Source: Vanessa cardui
Lineage: Eukaryota; Arthropoda; Insecta; Lepidoptera; Nymphalidae
NCBI RefSeq assembly: GCF_905220365.1
Contig: NC_061123.1
Location: 3,782,001-3,846,000 of the forward strand
DNA: 64,000 bases
Direction of reading: 5' to 3'
The stretch's first letter is position 1. The number at the start of each line of letters is the position of its first letter. A model generated the notes under the pieces. That model made no database searches. It was not told the origin of the DNA and was given only the letters and a program-made list of their open reading frames with translations. The translations under genes were made by a program, and so were the position numbers. Positions 44,869-58,206 of the stretch are shown here, in pieces.

Positions 44869-46918
44869 TTTAGCTTATTTTCTTATTTATAATTGGTTGT
44901 TACACAATTCCGATACACGGAAGTTGGTGACGAAAGGTATTTTTTTGATAAGTACGAGTACTTGCAGCAATTAGACGCGCGTGTGTAATATAAAAATTGA
45001 CGCGGAAACTGTGTTTGTATAAATGTTTATTAATTAAAAAAAATTGCATGTTAATTATGAAAAAAAATACTCATCATTCCGTTTGAGTTCATTTTTAATT
45101 GCTTGAATTTTAAATAATAAATGTTCACAAATATATTTTATTGTATTACACGCAACGAAAGATTTCAACGAGCGTCACGTACGCGTTGATGTCTTTACAA
45201 CGGAGCGATCAGTGTTTCAATAAAATCGTTTTAAATTTAAAGGAATATTTAATCAATAGATATTTAATGTTAAATTATAGACAATTGGGTTCTGACCTTG
45301 ATTCAATGATATTAAAACTCGTAAACACATTTAATTTATTTTGAAACTGGTTATTTTTTTCCAAGTCTAAGGCTACTAAAAGAAAAGTTTTGAAGGGATT
45401 GTATGATATTAAATCAATTATTAGTTTCGAATATAGACTCAATAAAGTAACTCGCGAAGGTCTTTTACTCTCTTATGGAATTTTAAGATACTAATTGGTA
45501 TAAATACAAAACAATTGACATTTTTTTAGTATAAATTTTGCCTTCAAAATGAAGTAAGTGCCACATTTCTTTTAATCAAAATGATAATTAATCCAAGAAA
45601 ATATCGACATTTTCCTTAAAATTGTATTTTTTTTAATATAAAATATAGTAATTAAATATTTTATCAGCTAAGTTTGAAATCATTTCCTTATTATCTGGGA
45701 GACGAATTTGTTGAAATTCTTGTTGCCTAAAGTCGTTACTGTATTTTGAAATAATATTGCAACTCCTGCAGTCACCGAGAAAGTACGCGTACAGTTTGTA
45801 AAAAAAGTTGATATTGTAGCCCAAGGTCACGAAACATTACGTCCAGTATGAAATATAAAAAAAATCTTATTTTTTTTTCTTACATCAAATATGTCGTAAT
45901 TCGTAAATTAATTTAAATATATTTAGTTGCTATCCTTAAAGTTGGTATTTGATAAGTGTCACTTATATTTTATCAACTAATCAAATCAGCAATCAATAAT
46001 AGTACGTACATATAAGGCTAAATGAATAATATTTTATCTGTAATTAATCTATCGCAATAACTATTCAATAATACTGTACACACACTTGTTCATTTATGAC
46101 ATGCGGACAAAAAATTTGAAAAAGGAATGGAATCCTTATATATAACCTCTTTGCATTTTTATAACTGAATATTAACTTACAATTAATATTACATTCAATT
46201 ATAAGTGATATTAAAGGTGTGATCATGACATTTGATTGGCTGCTACCTCATTGATATAACCGTTCATCATTAAATTTTAAAAGCCTCTCAAAACAATATA
46301 AAAGTTAAAATCAAGTAAGTGGATCGATAAGAATAATGGATAAATTAACAAGAGAGATATTGATCTAAAATCTCTCAATTAATTTATATTTTAGCGCGAA
46401 AGACACTTCGTTTTAATTAATAAATCATTACGAGAAGATTTCAACGAATTCAATTTATTTCATCAACAATGTTAAGGAAAAAAAGTAAAGTATTTGATTT
46501 TTATATTCCAAATTTAAAAATAAAATCTTATCGGTTACCATTATTGTGGAACACCCAACATACTAAAATGCTTGCATATGTTTGCCTAGCGTGGCCTGTG
46601 AACACTCGTCTAGGTATTTTATTTATTATATACACTAAAATTTAAATTAGAAAAGAAAATTAATGGAAAATAAATAATATACAAATGTGATTATAGATAA
46701 ACCGGTTCATGACTGTAATTTTAAAAGCGAGTGCAAAATTGACGTGTTTTATATTTACCCGATGATATAATCACGTGGAGTTAACAAATGTGTTATATCG
46801 ATTTTGAAATACAAATATAATACGTTGAACCTTGGACTAACACGCAAACTAGTTTTTTTAAGAAATGTCGAGTCTACTCGTGTATTTTTATAGAAAAATG
46901 TTATTTATTAAATATTAA
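44869..46918. other. noncoding DNA downstream of the promoter island
   Basis: AT-rich. A + strand frame at 45141-45344 has no domain. A sharp fall in G+C marks the end of the island. Nothing else is recognised. Confidence 0.4.
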
Positions 46919-47100
46919 AAACTAGTCAAATCCGCGGCTACGCTTGATTTGAATTCAATTCGCGACGAAGATATTTCAACAACTTACCTTAATGCGTGAA
47001 AAAGTAACCTATATTCGTTCTTAAGAGTTCAAAGATTACTTTATACCAAATTTGACCAAAATGGTCAAAGTGTAACAGGAAATCATAGTAAATACCTATA
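46919..47100 (-). repeat. Helitron-like repeat, degraded, minus orientation
   Basis: ACTAGTCAAATCCGCGGCTACG is followed later by AAAAGTAACCTATATTCGTTC and TACCAAATTTGACCAAAATGG. This is the usual order of the short lepidopteran repeat read in reverse. Confidence 0.45.
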
Positions 47101-49656
47101 TTAGAATAGAATGGAAAGCGATTTCTTGTTCTTCTCTATAATACAAATTTCCTTCTTTGTATGTTGTTTAAAATTTTGGTCTTCCTTAGAATAATATTGA
47201 GTTATATAATACGTCCTTTATTACTTTTGCCAATTATTAATTATTAGTTCACGGGCAACATTGTAACTACTATATAATCTAACAGGATAAAAATATTTTT
47301 GTTAGTTCAATTTAAATTTAAATTGTAATTAAACAACATATGTAGTTTAATTTAAATTCCCGTTTACTGTATCAGACACTAAACATTCTGTTAGCGATTC
47401 CGTCGAAAGTCTCACGCTCCACGCCCATCTATAAAATTTCATCACGCGTCACCTTTGTATAAAAGAATAGAAATTACCATAAAAACAATCACGTCCAGTA
47501 GCCGCGTAATCCTTTATTACAAGCGCACAGAGTCGAGAATCGTATGTTTCTATAATTCGATACAATTTGATATTTGACAAAGGAAAGCTAATGGTCCGTT
47601 TAACTAAATAACGCGAAGCATTGTCATCGTCGACAATAACATGTTAGCAGGTTGTTTGGCAATAACCAACGCATGTGAAACAGGCATACGCTATTGATAG
47701 TTACGATGTGCCCACGTCTTTATATTGTAATATACACACAACACCAAATAGATCCGCCTTTTTTGGACTTGTAATATTTACGTTTCTATTTATCGCTTAA
47801 ATACAAGTTACAAAATAGCGAAATTTATGCGAACATTGCAATGAATTTTCTATCTAATATTTGTTATCAAAATAATTGCATTTGATTCTTATGTGTAAAT
47901 TTTATAAAAAAAATATTAGGGATTCCGTTTTAACTTAATAATGATTAACATATTTTGAGCATGTAGAGATGGAGGCAGCATTGTTCCACACATTTCCGAG
48001 TCTTAAGGCCGTCGGAAGAACATGATTTAATGGGTATATTTTACAACAGAACTATTATCTATTTTCCGATTCGTGAGCGATTGTTGACGAACAAAATTGA
48101 ATCTAATTCCCAAACGATAAGATTTAAATACGTACGCAACTAAACGATACTGTATCCGGTACTTTCAGACGATTTTCCAAATTATCTAAAATGCAGTATG
48201 CACTTGTTTGAGCAATTTATTTTGCACGTTTGATTTGCGTGGTTTGATTGACGTATTACTCAATTAAAGGCAATATAATACTATGTATATAGTTATGCAC
48301 ATACGAATTGTAATTAAAACATCTTTATTAATTTTTGTAGCGCTCAAGTCTAATGATTTAGCAATCTTGGATTTGTTTGTTACGTCCTATTTACATGGCA
48401 AAAACAAGTCTCTATTTTTTGTCATATATTCAATAATTTAATGCATATCTATATGTTCCTTTATTATATTATATTATAAATAATTTCATTTACTTTATTT
48501 TATAACAAAATAAAAGATGTCATATATTTATTGCAGATATATCTAAGATATTAATCTAAGCCCGGTTCTCATAATATTTTTTTTACTAATAAAGTAATAA
48601 TTTGAAATGCTTATAATATAATATATACTAAGGAAAAAAATTGATAAATGAGTAGATACTTTAAGCAAAAAACATAACTACAAAATTCGTATACTGTTAG
48701 TATTGCACTGTAACTTTAAGAGGCATATAAAATATCTAGTAACAGAATGTATGCTACATATTACATATCTGAGTTGCTAGCGCGAATATCAGTTGCGGTT
48801 GCGAAATCCTCGCGCAACCGTGATAGTACGAATTAAGTTTTGAACAGAGTTCAACGTTTTAACACAACAACTATTGCATCTTTCTAAAACGCTAAACTTG
48901 GGTAAAGCATGATGAAATTTTTTATGATCCTATGAAAGTCTTATCAATATTAATATTAAAATCTATTAAAATTTTGAGTTATAGCTTCTTTACAGCGTAG
49001 GTTTTATGAATGACGGCTTCTAAATCATTTCGAATAATACTCATAACGTTTGATATGCTTTAAATTAATTAAAATACTTTTCAGAAATTCGGCATTTAAT
49101 CTCTTTTTGAAATTATGTCTTGTATTATTTCTTATATAACATAGAATGTGTGATAGAAAAATATATATATTATTATACATGTAACTACGTCGAAGTGTAA
49201 CTGATTAACATAGTAAGATTATCCATATGTTAGTATATCAGTATTCTATATGAGACATTATTTCTTCGATAAAAGATAAAATTATTGATTTTCTTTTTGT
49301 TCAGAGAATCAGAATTGTGATACAACAAGTAATTCTGAAGGCAATCTGGTTACCGTTGCTATACTAGTGATCATGATTTTAATATTACCTAGGTATTTAT
49401 ATTTTTTTCTTATACCTATGTATTTTTTCCGGAACGCTGAATGTTAACAATTCTATAGTTATATTTATTCAAACGATTTCCAATGAAGTGTGCAAAAACA
49501 AACTAGAATGTAAATTACTTTAAAAACGTGTTATTATATTTTGTCCTCTAAATCGATTATATAATTTGACTGCAATGATAAATCATTATATTATAAATTC
49601 TATGTACAGATACTATGATTGATTATTAGGTACATAGTTTGGTACATATACAAATA
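47101..49656. other. noncoding DNA, nothing recognised
   Basis: AT-rich throughout. A short GC-richer stretch near 48778-48830 (GCTAGCGCGAATATCAG) has no exon structure. Confidence 0.4.
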
Positions 49657-49837
49657 CTAGCGACCGGCGTCGGCTTTGTATAGCTGCAATTTATACGATA
49701 CGGTTTTTCCTATACAACTCCGGAATAAAGTAGTTTTCAATAATGAAAAAAAAATAGGCTAGGATCATTAATTAGTTCCAGAGATTATACCGTACAAAAA
49801 AATATCTCTTAATAATATTACTGAAGATAAATTAATG
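49657..49837 (-). repeat. Helitron-like repeat fragment, minus orientation
   Basis: ACTAGCGACCGGCGTCGGCT followed by CGATACGGTTTTTCCTATAC resembles the CTAGT end of the 50585-50735 and 25425-25558 repeats in reverse. Degraded. Confidence 0.4.
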
Positions 49838-49971
49838 GATTGTGTGAAAGACGAAGGATGTAACTTGTGAGATGACGTCTGATAGAGAGGTATGCAACGA
49901 GAAAAAATGATGCGCCGACCCCAAGAGAATTGGGATAAGGGCAGGAGGATGATGAGGATGATGATGAGATG
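49838..49971 (+). mobile_element. RTE-like LINE 3' end
   Basis: GTGTGAAAGACGAAGGATGT, TGTGAGATGACGTCTGATAG, GCGCCGACCCCAAGAGAATT and GGGATAAGGGCAGGAGGATG lead into (GAT)n. This is the C-terminal codons and microsatellite tail of a lepidopteran RTE-clade LINE. A minus-strand relative lies at 34975-35112. Confidence 0.65.
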
Positions 49972-50584
49972 AATGTGATATCAAATAACACTTTTATTTA
50001 TTAAATCACAAAGTAAGTATTGAAATTCGACTTGATTGTACAAATATATTTTTTGCTACAGTTTTTATTTTTTAAATTATATTCGAAGTCTTTTTTATCA
50101 TAATGTCAGTGTAATATGTTCAATAAGTTTGATAAGGTCAAATTGCCATTGAATTTTGTTTTGCCAAAATGTATTCTAGATATTTTCGGAAATTAGTTCT
50201 TATTACTAAGCGATAAAATCAAAAATCGCTTTTTTGGTTTTGTTTTTTTTATAATATAAAAAAGAGTTTAATGTAAGAGTTTTTTGAATCAAATACGATG
50301 ATTAAGAATGTATCACATGCATCCAAATAGTTTGATTAAAGAACAAAAACATTACGTGAACTTTTTTGTTAGTGTTTATAAGTGTTTAACTTTTAAATAG
50401 AAAAAAAAACATGTAGGTGAAAAAAACGCTTAACATAATATACAACGTCTCGTAGCATCTTTTATATCTAATATAGATTAAATCAAGATAAAAATTTGAT
50501 CTAGGAAAGCGATTACTTCACGTTTATCTCTACATAGATTTTTTACGTTTGTACGTTTTAATATACACACGTTATTAGTATAAA
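49972..50584. other. noncoding DNA, nothing recognised
   Basis: AT-rich with homopolymer runs. Confidence 0.4.
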
Positions 50585-50735
50585 ACGGCTGGACCGATTT
50601 TAATGTTATTTTTTTTATGTAATTGAGCGGCCTTGGGTTTACTTTGAACCCGTATTGCTCGTGGTTGCTCTGCTATCGGAAATTAACTAAAATCCTAATT
50701 TCATCCGGACGGGAGAGGCAGCTAGTTATTATATT
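50585..50735 (+). repeat. Helitron-like repeat fragment
   Basis: ACGGCTGGACCGATTTTAAT, a middle section with GAGCGGCCTTGGG, and an end CCGGACGGGAGAGGCAGCTAGT. The CTAGT terminus and GGACCGATTTT phrase are characteristic of these short lepidopteran elements. Confidence 0.5.
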
Positions 50736-52099
50736 GTTTTCGAAAAAATAATAATTAAAAGACATTTCTTTGTTGGAGAAGGTTATCAACTCATGTTGAT
50801 ATTTCACTTTAGATAAATTGGTGGTAAAATGGAAGTGTTGTTTTGAATTATAAAAGTACAATCGTGTACTTGAAATCAGTGATACTGCTAGCTAGTAAGG
50901 AATTGAACCCACAAACTTCGGTTGAGGCACACGTTTTCTATTCACTGATTCATATCAACTTTACCTGATAAATTATTATTAAACATTTAAAACAATTTCG
51001 TCAAACTATAGTTATAGGAAAATTTGGCATACGTTTAATATAATTTTTATTATTATATTTGGACATCATTTGATAAGTATGATATGAAAATTCGAACAGT
51101 TTATGCAATTCTTACTTTTAAGTATTTCACAAAAGTGCGCAATCATTTTATAATACTGTTAAGTTGCTGTACACACATTGAATAACTTGTCCTCGTGAAA
51201 ATGTTTTCATAACGAATAACGGATCGACATTGAGAAGTGTCAAGAACCAACTCTTGAGTTTCACTTTTAGTTGATTTTTGTGTCTATAGTAAAGTATAAT
51301 ATGTATAAACTGGAGAGCCGTCCCACAACAGACACCTATCTAATAGTTCTATATTTATAATAGCCTTAAACATAGTTTTTATAAGCGTACCTGATAATTC
51401 AAGATTTTTTTTTATGCTTTTGTGGACTTTGGACCTTTTGGAGTTGGAACTGATTCAGATAAGTTCATCTGAATGGTTGCTCAACCATACGTAGGTTTGA
51501 AAAAACTTTATCGATTTTTGCAGTGAAGAAATCGTAGCCATAAGTCTTATTACCATATTAATATTATTGTTCTTAAAATATTTATATAAAATATGTATGT
51601 AAACTGATTCGGTCTGATTCTTCTAAAGTAGATGTATACATGAGATGATTCCATAGATTTTTTGGCGAAAACGCTGTATATTTAACCAAATCATAACATT
51701 TTATTACTTAATTATAGTCAAACAACCATCTATATAAAATTAAAACACAAATAAAGTATTTTATGGTATATTTTATCACAAAACAAAAATTTCGGTAAAT
51801 CAAAAAAAAAACATTTAAAAAAGTAAAAAATCTTGACTATTATATAAACCCAATTTAACGAATGATATATGATAATAAGTAACTTAATATACATAATGAA
51901 GATTAACAATACAATTTCATATAAATTATAAAAACTTAAAGAATCGTCGATAAATTTTTTAATGAGCCGGATCTCTCCGGACAGATGTAATCTCAAATTA
52001 AAATATTATAATTAGACAATATTAAGATTCATTATACATTTTGTAAAACTTGTTTATATATAAAACAATAATATAAATAAAAAACAAATTCCCCGGTGA
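50736..52099. other. noncoding DNA with a possible tRNA-like scrap
   Basis: Near 50898-50950, GGAATTGAACCCACAAACTT followed by GGCACACGTTTTCTATTCACTG resembles the head of a decayed tRNA-derived SINE on the minus strand. The rest is AT-rich. Confidence 0.35.
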
Positions 52100-52510
52100 C
52101 AGTGCTTTGAACAGACCCGCCTTGTATTGTTTGCCTCAGTGGCAAAGGTAGTCGGATAGGCAAATAGACCACCTGCTGGTAATCGATTGTCATTGGTGCC
52201 GTAAGCTTGTAACCATTTCTCATATTGCCAATGCGACAGCACTGAGATGTTATGTCACTTGGGTGAGCCAGTATAATACAGGCGTATTATACTGGCTCAC
52301 ATTTAAAACCGGAACACAATAATATGATGAGCCAACTCATCATCATGTTACCTATCCAGACGGGACCACTCCCATTAATTGTTCTACAAGCAAACACAAC
52401 TTTGTGTTGTTATGTTCCGGTGTTAAGAGTGAGATAGCCAGCATTATGACAGATGCAAAGGATGATCTTAAGCATCTTAGATGGTTGGTTGGGCTTGGTG
52501 GATAATTGAC
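52100..52510. repeat. diverged Metulj-like copies in inverted arrangement with a 17-bp palindrome
   Basis: 52150-52370 reads as a reverse Metulj relative (ACCACCTGCTGGTAATCG, GATGTTATGTCACTTGGG, AAAACCGGAACACAATAAT). 52385-52510 reads forward (GTGTTGTTATGTTCCGGTG, then GAGATAGCCAG). At 52263-52300 GTGAGCCAGTATAATAC pairs exactly with GTATTATACTGGCTCAC across a 4-base loop. Confidence 0.6.
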
Positions 52511-53170
52511 TTTTTTAGTTTCAAAGTACACGGGTAAAGGGGACTCAATATCGGTTGTCCCTTTTACTTATGTTGATTAAAATTAAATAAAGAATGATTG
52601 TTTGTCAATTCTACTTTTGTACTACATTAATTAATTGACGTTTACCCAAGACTGAACTCACGATCTTCGATACTCGTATTCTTCCACTGTACCAATACAT
52701 CTCAACATCAGCGAAATTAAAACATAAATTACTTAAAAATAGATATAAAAGTGCAGGTATATATTATAAAAATCAAATGCAAATCAGAATAATATATTGT
52801 ATATAAAAACAAATAGTTGCAACAAAAGTGTTTATTTATTCCAATCATCGGTATTTTATGAAGGAGATTGTAGGCAGTAAGGCCGTCTGGTTTTACCCGA
52901 TAGGTAACTTGTTATAACGAGTTTACCAAAATGTCACACAATCGTAAACATATTCGATAACAACCGGAGTCGACCCGTATCACCTAGAAACGAATGCGAA
53001 ATTAAATATAAAAAAAGAAAATGTAAAAATAACGAAAACTTACTAATCAATCAATTTTCAACACTATAAACTAATTTTAAAAATATATAGGTATAAATAT
53101 TTTCAATACGTACCTACACAAGGGTCATAGATGAAGGACACCAGCTAGTGAATTTATATTAATAAATTTT
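52511..53170. other. noncoding DNA, nothing firmly recognised
   Basis: Near 52640-52710, AAGACTGAACTCACGATCTTC may be another eroded tRNA-derived SINE head. Otherwise AT-rich. Confidence 0.35.
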
Positions 53171-53300
53171 GGGCTTTGACAAGCCCGTCTGCGCGGTTAC
53201 CACCCAAATAGTGTACCGCTAAGCACTGTATCTTTATGTTCCGGTTTCAATTCTGAGTAAGCCAGTGTACTGGCATCTCAGATTTGCTAGTGTCTAAATG
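53171..53300 (+). repeat. degraded Metulj-like SINE, 5' part
   Basis: GGGCTTTGACAAGCCCGTCTG, GGTTACCACCCAAATAG, TTATGTTCCGGTTTC and GAGTAAGCCAGTGTACTGGC follow the order of the Metulj head. The tail is missing. Confidence 0.6.
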
Positions 53301-53540
53301 GAAAACAACTTGATTATGACAATGCAGTTCCAATACAATGACAATATTGTAATTCGTGGAAACGTGGCATTCAACTTGCAATCACTTTTACTACTGACTG
53401 TATTTATAATCATATAAGTTTTGGTAAATATTTTTTACTAAATGTAAAAACCAACTGTAACGTTTTGATTCTAAGGATCGGTTGGATAGAAGACGTTGGT
53501 GTTGGGACGTGATGGTAACAAAATGCAAAGTGATTGATTG

Positions 53541-54455
53541 ATGCAAATCGGGAACATTCATTGCTATGCAGACGACAGTACCGTTGACACCTTATACACC
53601 GGCCGCGCTAATATTTCTCGGGAAAACGTCGAAGAGAACCGGAACAAACTTGTGTCTGAAATCGAGTCTTCATTAAACGAAGTCTCGAATTGGGGCCGGC
53701 TAAATCTAGTCCATTTCAACCCCAAAAAGACGCAAGTTTGCGCGTTAACCGCTAAAAAAACACCATTTGTCGTATCTCCACGATTTGAGAACATTCCGAT
53801 AGCCGCTACAGGTAGTATCGGAATACTTGGCGTTGATATTTCGAGCCTCGTTCAGTTCCGCGGTCAATTGGAAGGCAAAGCCAAATTGGCTTCAAAAAAG
53901 CTGGGCGTGCTCAGCAAGGCGAGACAGTATTTCACGTCGGCCCATCGCCTAAAACTTTACAAGGCGCAAATTCGGCCTCACATGGAGTACTGCTCTCACC
54001 TCTGGGCGGGTGCTCCCCAGTACCAGCTCCTTCCATTTGACCGCATCCAACGTAGAGCGGCTCGAGTTATCGACGATCAAGCCCTTTCCGATCTCCTTGA
54101 TCCTTTGGCTTTGCGTAGAGATGTCGGATCACTCTGCATCTTCTACCGAATTTTTCACGGGGAATGTTCCGAGGAATTGTTCGGATTAATCCCGGCTGCT
54201 GAATTTCACCTTCGGATATCTCGTCAAAATTCTAAGTTTCACCCGCACCATCTTGATGTCCGAAAATCCACAACAGCGCGATTTCTTAGACATTTTCTGC
54301 CTCGCACAACCACTTTGTGGAACCAGCTTTCGCCGGCGGTTTTTCCGAACCGATACGACATGGGAACCTTCAAGAAAAGAGCCTACTCCTTTCTCAAAGG
54401 CCGGCAACGCACCTGCAAGCCCCCGGGTGTTGCAGATGTCCATGGGCGGTGGTAG
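53541..54455 (+). CDS. Jockey-like LINE reverse transcriptase, C-terminal ~304 codons
   Basis: The frame starts a few codons before CYADD, the metal-binding motif C, and keeps the thumb and C-terminal region through VHGRW. Palm motifs A and B are lost, so it cannot act alone. The ATG at 53541 is created at the insertion junction (flank TTG plus ATGCAAATC) and is not an original start. Compared with the copy at 19356 it has very few amino-acid changes: Ala to Ser in HMEYC.HLWAG and Thr to Ile in FHLR.SRQ. There are no stops. Both copies came from the same recently active lineage. G+C is well above that of the surrounding DNA. Confidence 0.88.
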   Translation: MQIGNIHCYADDSTVDTLYTGRANISRENVEENRNKLVSEIESSLNEVSNWGRLNLVHFNPKKTQVCALTAKKTPFVVSPRFENIPIAATGSIGILGVDISSLVQFRGQLEGKAKLASKKLGVLSKARQYFTSAHRLKLYKAQIRPHMEYCSHLWAGAPQYQLLPFDRIQRRAARVIDDQALSDLLDPLALRRDVGSLCIFYRIFHGECSEELFGLIPAAEFHLRISRQNSKFHPHHLDVRKSTTARFLRHFLPRTTTLWNQLSPAVFPNRYDMGTFKKRAYSFLKGRQRTCKPPGVADVHGRW

Positions 54456-54499
54456 TCACTTTCCATCAGGTGAGCCTCCTGCTCGTTTGCCACCTATGC

Positions 54500-54530
<31 letters not shown>

Positions 54531-54537
54531 GAAAAAA
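53542..54537 (+). mobile_element. 5'-truncated Jockey-clade LINE, copy 2
   Basis: It matches 19708-20668 at a constant offset, with about 15 substitutions in 961 bases and no indel. It carries the same 3' UTR and an A-rich tail (54503-54537, one G). Truncation falls just before the YADD motif. No clear target duplication was found. Confidence 0.85.
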
Positions 54538-56654
54538 TGTCCAATAATAACATAAAAATTTATTTATACAATTTTTGGTGTCATTAAATTAATTGGCAAT
54601 CTGTAAAGCTCTCCAATGACACCCCTAAAGAACGTCGTGTTTGTAAAATTATAAAATATATTAAACACCTGATATTTTTAAATCGAACTTTGTCTAGAGA
54701 CAAAGGCCATATATGCCTTTTGTTCAATTTAATTCATAGATCATGTGGAAAATGATTTTATGAGCGAAATAATCAAACGACTTATGATTCCACTTTAAAT
54801 TAAAACTCAGATGAACATTTTAAATTAAATTAAATATTTCTTAGTAGTTTTGTATATTCACATGATATAAATATAGAAGCTAAAATATTTTTATATAAAT
54901 AAAATCACGCGATGACTTCATGACATAACATTTCAAGAGACTGAGTGTTTTGCATATTTATATATGTTTATTAGGCATAGTTGAGTAACACTATGAACGA
55001 CTCCGGCATATCGTAATGAAATTACATTGATCAAAAAAAAAATTATACAAATTTAATTTATTAAACCAAAGATTGCAAATAATTTTAATTAAAATAATAA
55101 TCATAATATGTAAATTATATGAAGACTTAAACGAATGAAAAGAGGCGATATATGTAGAGAACAGTTTCATGCTTGACTGTTTACTTAGTGAGGTAAATGT
55201 GAAATTTTGCCTCAAACGAGTAGAATAGTGTTTGTTTTAACTTTCCATCGTAGTTATCTTTCAGAGAAATCATTATCTAGCATTATTTAGGCCTATGGCT
55301 TAGAGAATTTGCTTTGTCAATATAGGGATGCTGTATTAAATCGTCTATTTAAGATTACTTACAGTAAGTACTGGAATTGTATTTAGTTAATAAAATGAAT
55401 ATATATTGAAGTGTATTTTATAGAACACAAGATATATTTTGAAGTTTAGTACTAAGATATTCTGCAGAAGCAATTGCAAAATATTATGTTATGTTATTAA
55501 AAAATAATCACAGAAACAGAAAACAAGTCAGGCTTTTTGTTTTAATAATATTTTAAGAACATTGAACAGATTTATATAGTTTTACTAGCGCTGTATATAC
55601 TATACAAATCGGCAAAATATTAGCATAACACAGCACTTGCTAAATTCACGACATTAATTTAAAACCAGTGTTTATGTTGCATACCTCTTTATATATTCTG
55701 TGAACATTAACACCTCGCGACTCTATCCACTAAATAAGGACGAAAATAAATCCTTTCAAAAATCTCTCTAAAGATATTATCTAGGAAAACTTTAAACAAG
55801 TATACTATAAATATTCTGTCAAACCGTAAGTATATGTTTATGTTAAGTTTATATTAACACTGCATGCCTGCATGTGCCTGTAAGTAATGTTTTCCCATGT
55901 ATATGCGAAATCATGCACAACAAATGTACGTATGTTTTTGCTCCACCCATATTAACCACATCAAACCATAGTGAATAGAACAGAAAATAATAAAATTTAA
56001 AACAAAATGATTTACTTTGTATAGCGATAAAAGTATTTTATCATACCAATAATTGTAATATTTAATTAAATGACAATTACATATATATTTACATATAAGT
56101 AAATGACGTGTAATACTAATATTTTAAAATACAATATGATTGATATTTATTTGTAATTTTATTTTGTTTCTGCTCTCATAACGATTAAAATAAGCTTATT
56201 ACTCTCTTATTTATTTTATTTATAAATTAAAATAAAGATCTTAAAGAAAATACAACAAAACATTATATAATTGATAATAATAAAAAGACACGCCGTTCAA
56301 ATTATTTTCTGTAGCATTGTAGTCAGGATACTGGAACAATTATTTTACTTCAATTTATACGTGTAACTCTGTCGCAGCGATCATTTGGTTCACAATATTC
56401 ATTGTAACAGACGCGGTGGGAGAAATCAATATTTTCCCGAAGAAAAGCCATAAAATAAACTTTCTAATCTCTTCTATCTCGGCCACAATACATTATGGTT
56501 AATCTTTGCTAAAGATAACCTTAGCCACGTAACAAAAAACATCTTATAAACATGATACATTATAAAATGATCATCTATTTTTGAATTAATTATTAATTTT
56601 AATAATTTCATTTCTACTCATTATTCTTAAACACCGCACTATTCGTAAAAAGTA
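54538..56654. other. noncoding DNA, nothing recognised
   Basis: AT-rich. The short minus-strand frame at 54991-55215 is AT-driven. No repeat or exon signal. Confidence 0.4.
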
Positions 56655-56952
56655 AAGTAACAGCCTGTAAATTTGTCACTACTGAGATAAGGCCTCCTCT
56701 TCCATTAAGGAGAGGGTTTGGAACATATTCCACCACGCTGTTCCAATGCGGGTTGGTGGAATGCACATGTGGCAGAATTCAAATGAAATTAGACACATGC
56801 AGATTTCCTCACGATGTTTTCTTTCACCGCCGAGCACGAGATGAATTATAAACATAAATTAAGCACATATATATGTGGTGGTTACCTGGGTTTGAACCCG
56901 CAATCATCGGTTTAGATGCACGCGTTCTAAACACTAGGCCATCTCTGCTGCC
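56655..56952 (-). repeat. tRNA-derived SINE, near full length
   Basis: AACAGCCTGTAAATTTGTCA, CCACGCTGTTCCAATGCGG, CACATGTGGCAGAATTC, CGAGCACGAGATGAATTATA and GGGTTTGAACCCGCAATCAT are all present. On the minus strand ATGGCCTAGTG (A-box side) and GGGTTCAAACCC (B box) form the promoter-like head. The 56824-57009 open frame lies in it and is not a gene. Confidence 0.85.
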
Positions 56953-57744
56953 TGCACAATTCGTCAGTAAATAAATTACACTTTGAAACAATAAAATATA
57001 TAGGAGCATGAACAGACTATCGCTTTTAGTCTATGGTAATTATTTGTAAGATCGCTGCGGTACTGCTACGTTAGAACCATAACAATTAACCGTTTTAATT
57101 GACTTCACCCAGTCTAAGTGTTCTTGTTTTCACTCTTAACATATGTCAATTGTTTTATTCATTGTTTGCCTGTGACTTGTTTAGAATCTATAAATTGAAT
57201 TGATGTCAGTACTAAAAAAGGATTTTTAAGTAAAAAGCTAATATGACCACTGCAATAATTTTTGTTATAGAATATAGTATAGAAACCATGTCTTCCATCT
57301 CTATAGATAATCGCTAGTACGTTATTTCATATAGATAATAAAAATGTAATTTTGATTATTATAATAAAAAAATAAATATTGTAAAATAGGATATAAAAAT
57401 ATTTCTGCTAATTTTCTTCGGCCAATTGTTCACAGGTTTGAGGTTTTTTGACCATCAATAAGCAACTGTAACGCTTCTAAATTGAATAAATATTTTAATA
57501 GTTGACTTTGACTCTTCGTGGTCGGTAGAAAGGAAACGTAAATGGGTCAAATGAAGTCTGAACCCAAATTACCCAAATTGGAGTAGCGTAAGGGACTTCG
57601 AACGTCTAATTAAGAGGAAAAGAAGTCTTTGTCCAAAAGGTGCACTACAGGCTATTTTCAATGCTTTACTTAAATGATATTAATATCAATACTTCACTTA
57701 CATGATAGTTTATTCATTTTGTTGTTGATAACCTTTTGTTACTT
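56953..57744. other. noncoding DNA, nothing recognised
   Basis: AT-rich. A slightly GC-richer patch at 57505-57660 has no intact frame. Confidence 0.4.
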
Positions 57745-58020
57745 TATCATTAGTATATTATTAACTGTATGTTATATGTATATATTTATAATATATATAT
57801 TTATGTAAGTGTATGTATGTTTATATATATATATGTGTATATATATGTTTGTAATGTAATTCAATATAAGGATGGCTTTATGCATCTACTGTACGCTCTT
57901 TCTTGCATGTGCTAAGGTTGGCTGGTAGATAAGGCTATATAGCTTTAAGCCCGCCTTTTGCTCAATTTATTTTTTGTTAAATAGTTGTGCAATAAAGTTT
58001 AAATAAATAAATAAATAAAT
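57745..58020 (+). mobile_element. CR1/L2-like LINE 3' end with (AAAT)n tail
   Basis: A TA/TG-rich stretch, then GGTTGGCTGGTAGATAAGGC, TTTAAGCCCGCCTTTTGCTC and GTGCAATAAAGTTTAAATAA with tandem AAAT. The layout and phrases parallel the 3' UTR of the LINE ending at 28901. No coding part is retained. Confidence 0.65.
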
Positions 58021-58206
58021 TATAGAGCTACTAAATCACCATGAACTTTCTCATTTAAATTGCAGTAAGAAAAACAGTGAAACTCATCAACACAAGGTCA
58101 TTTTTCTCTACAACATACATTGTGGTATTTGACGTAATTACTTAATGCGATAATCGAGGTTATTCAACCGTAGTTGAAAGCAAGAGAAATGCGGAGAGAT
58201 TCATAC

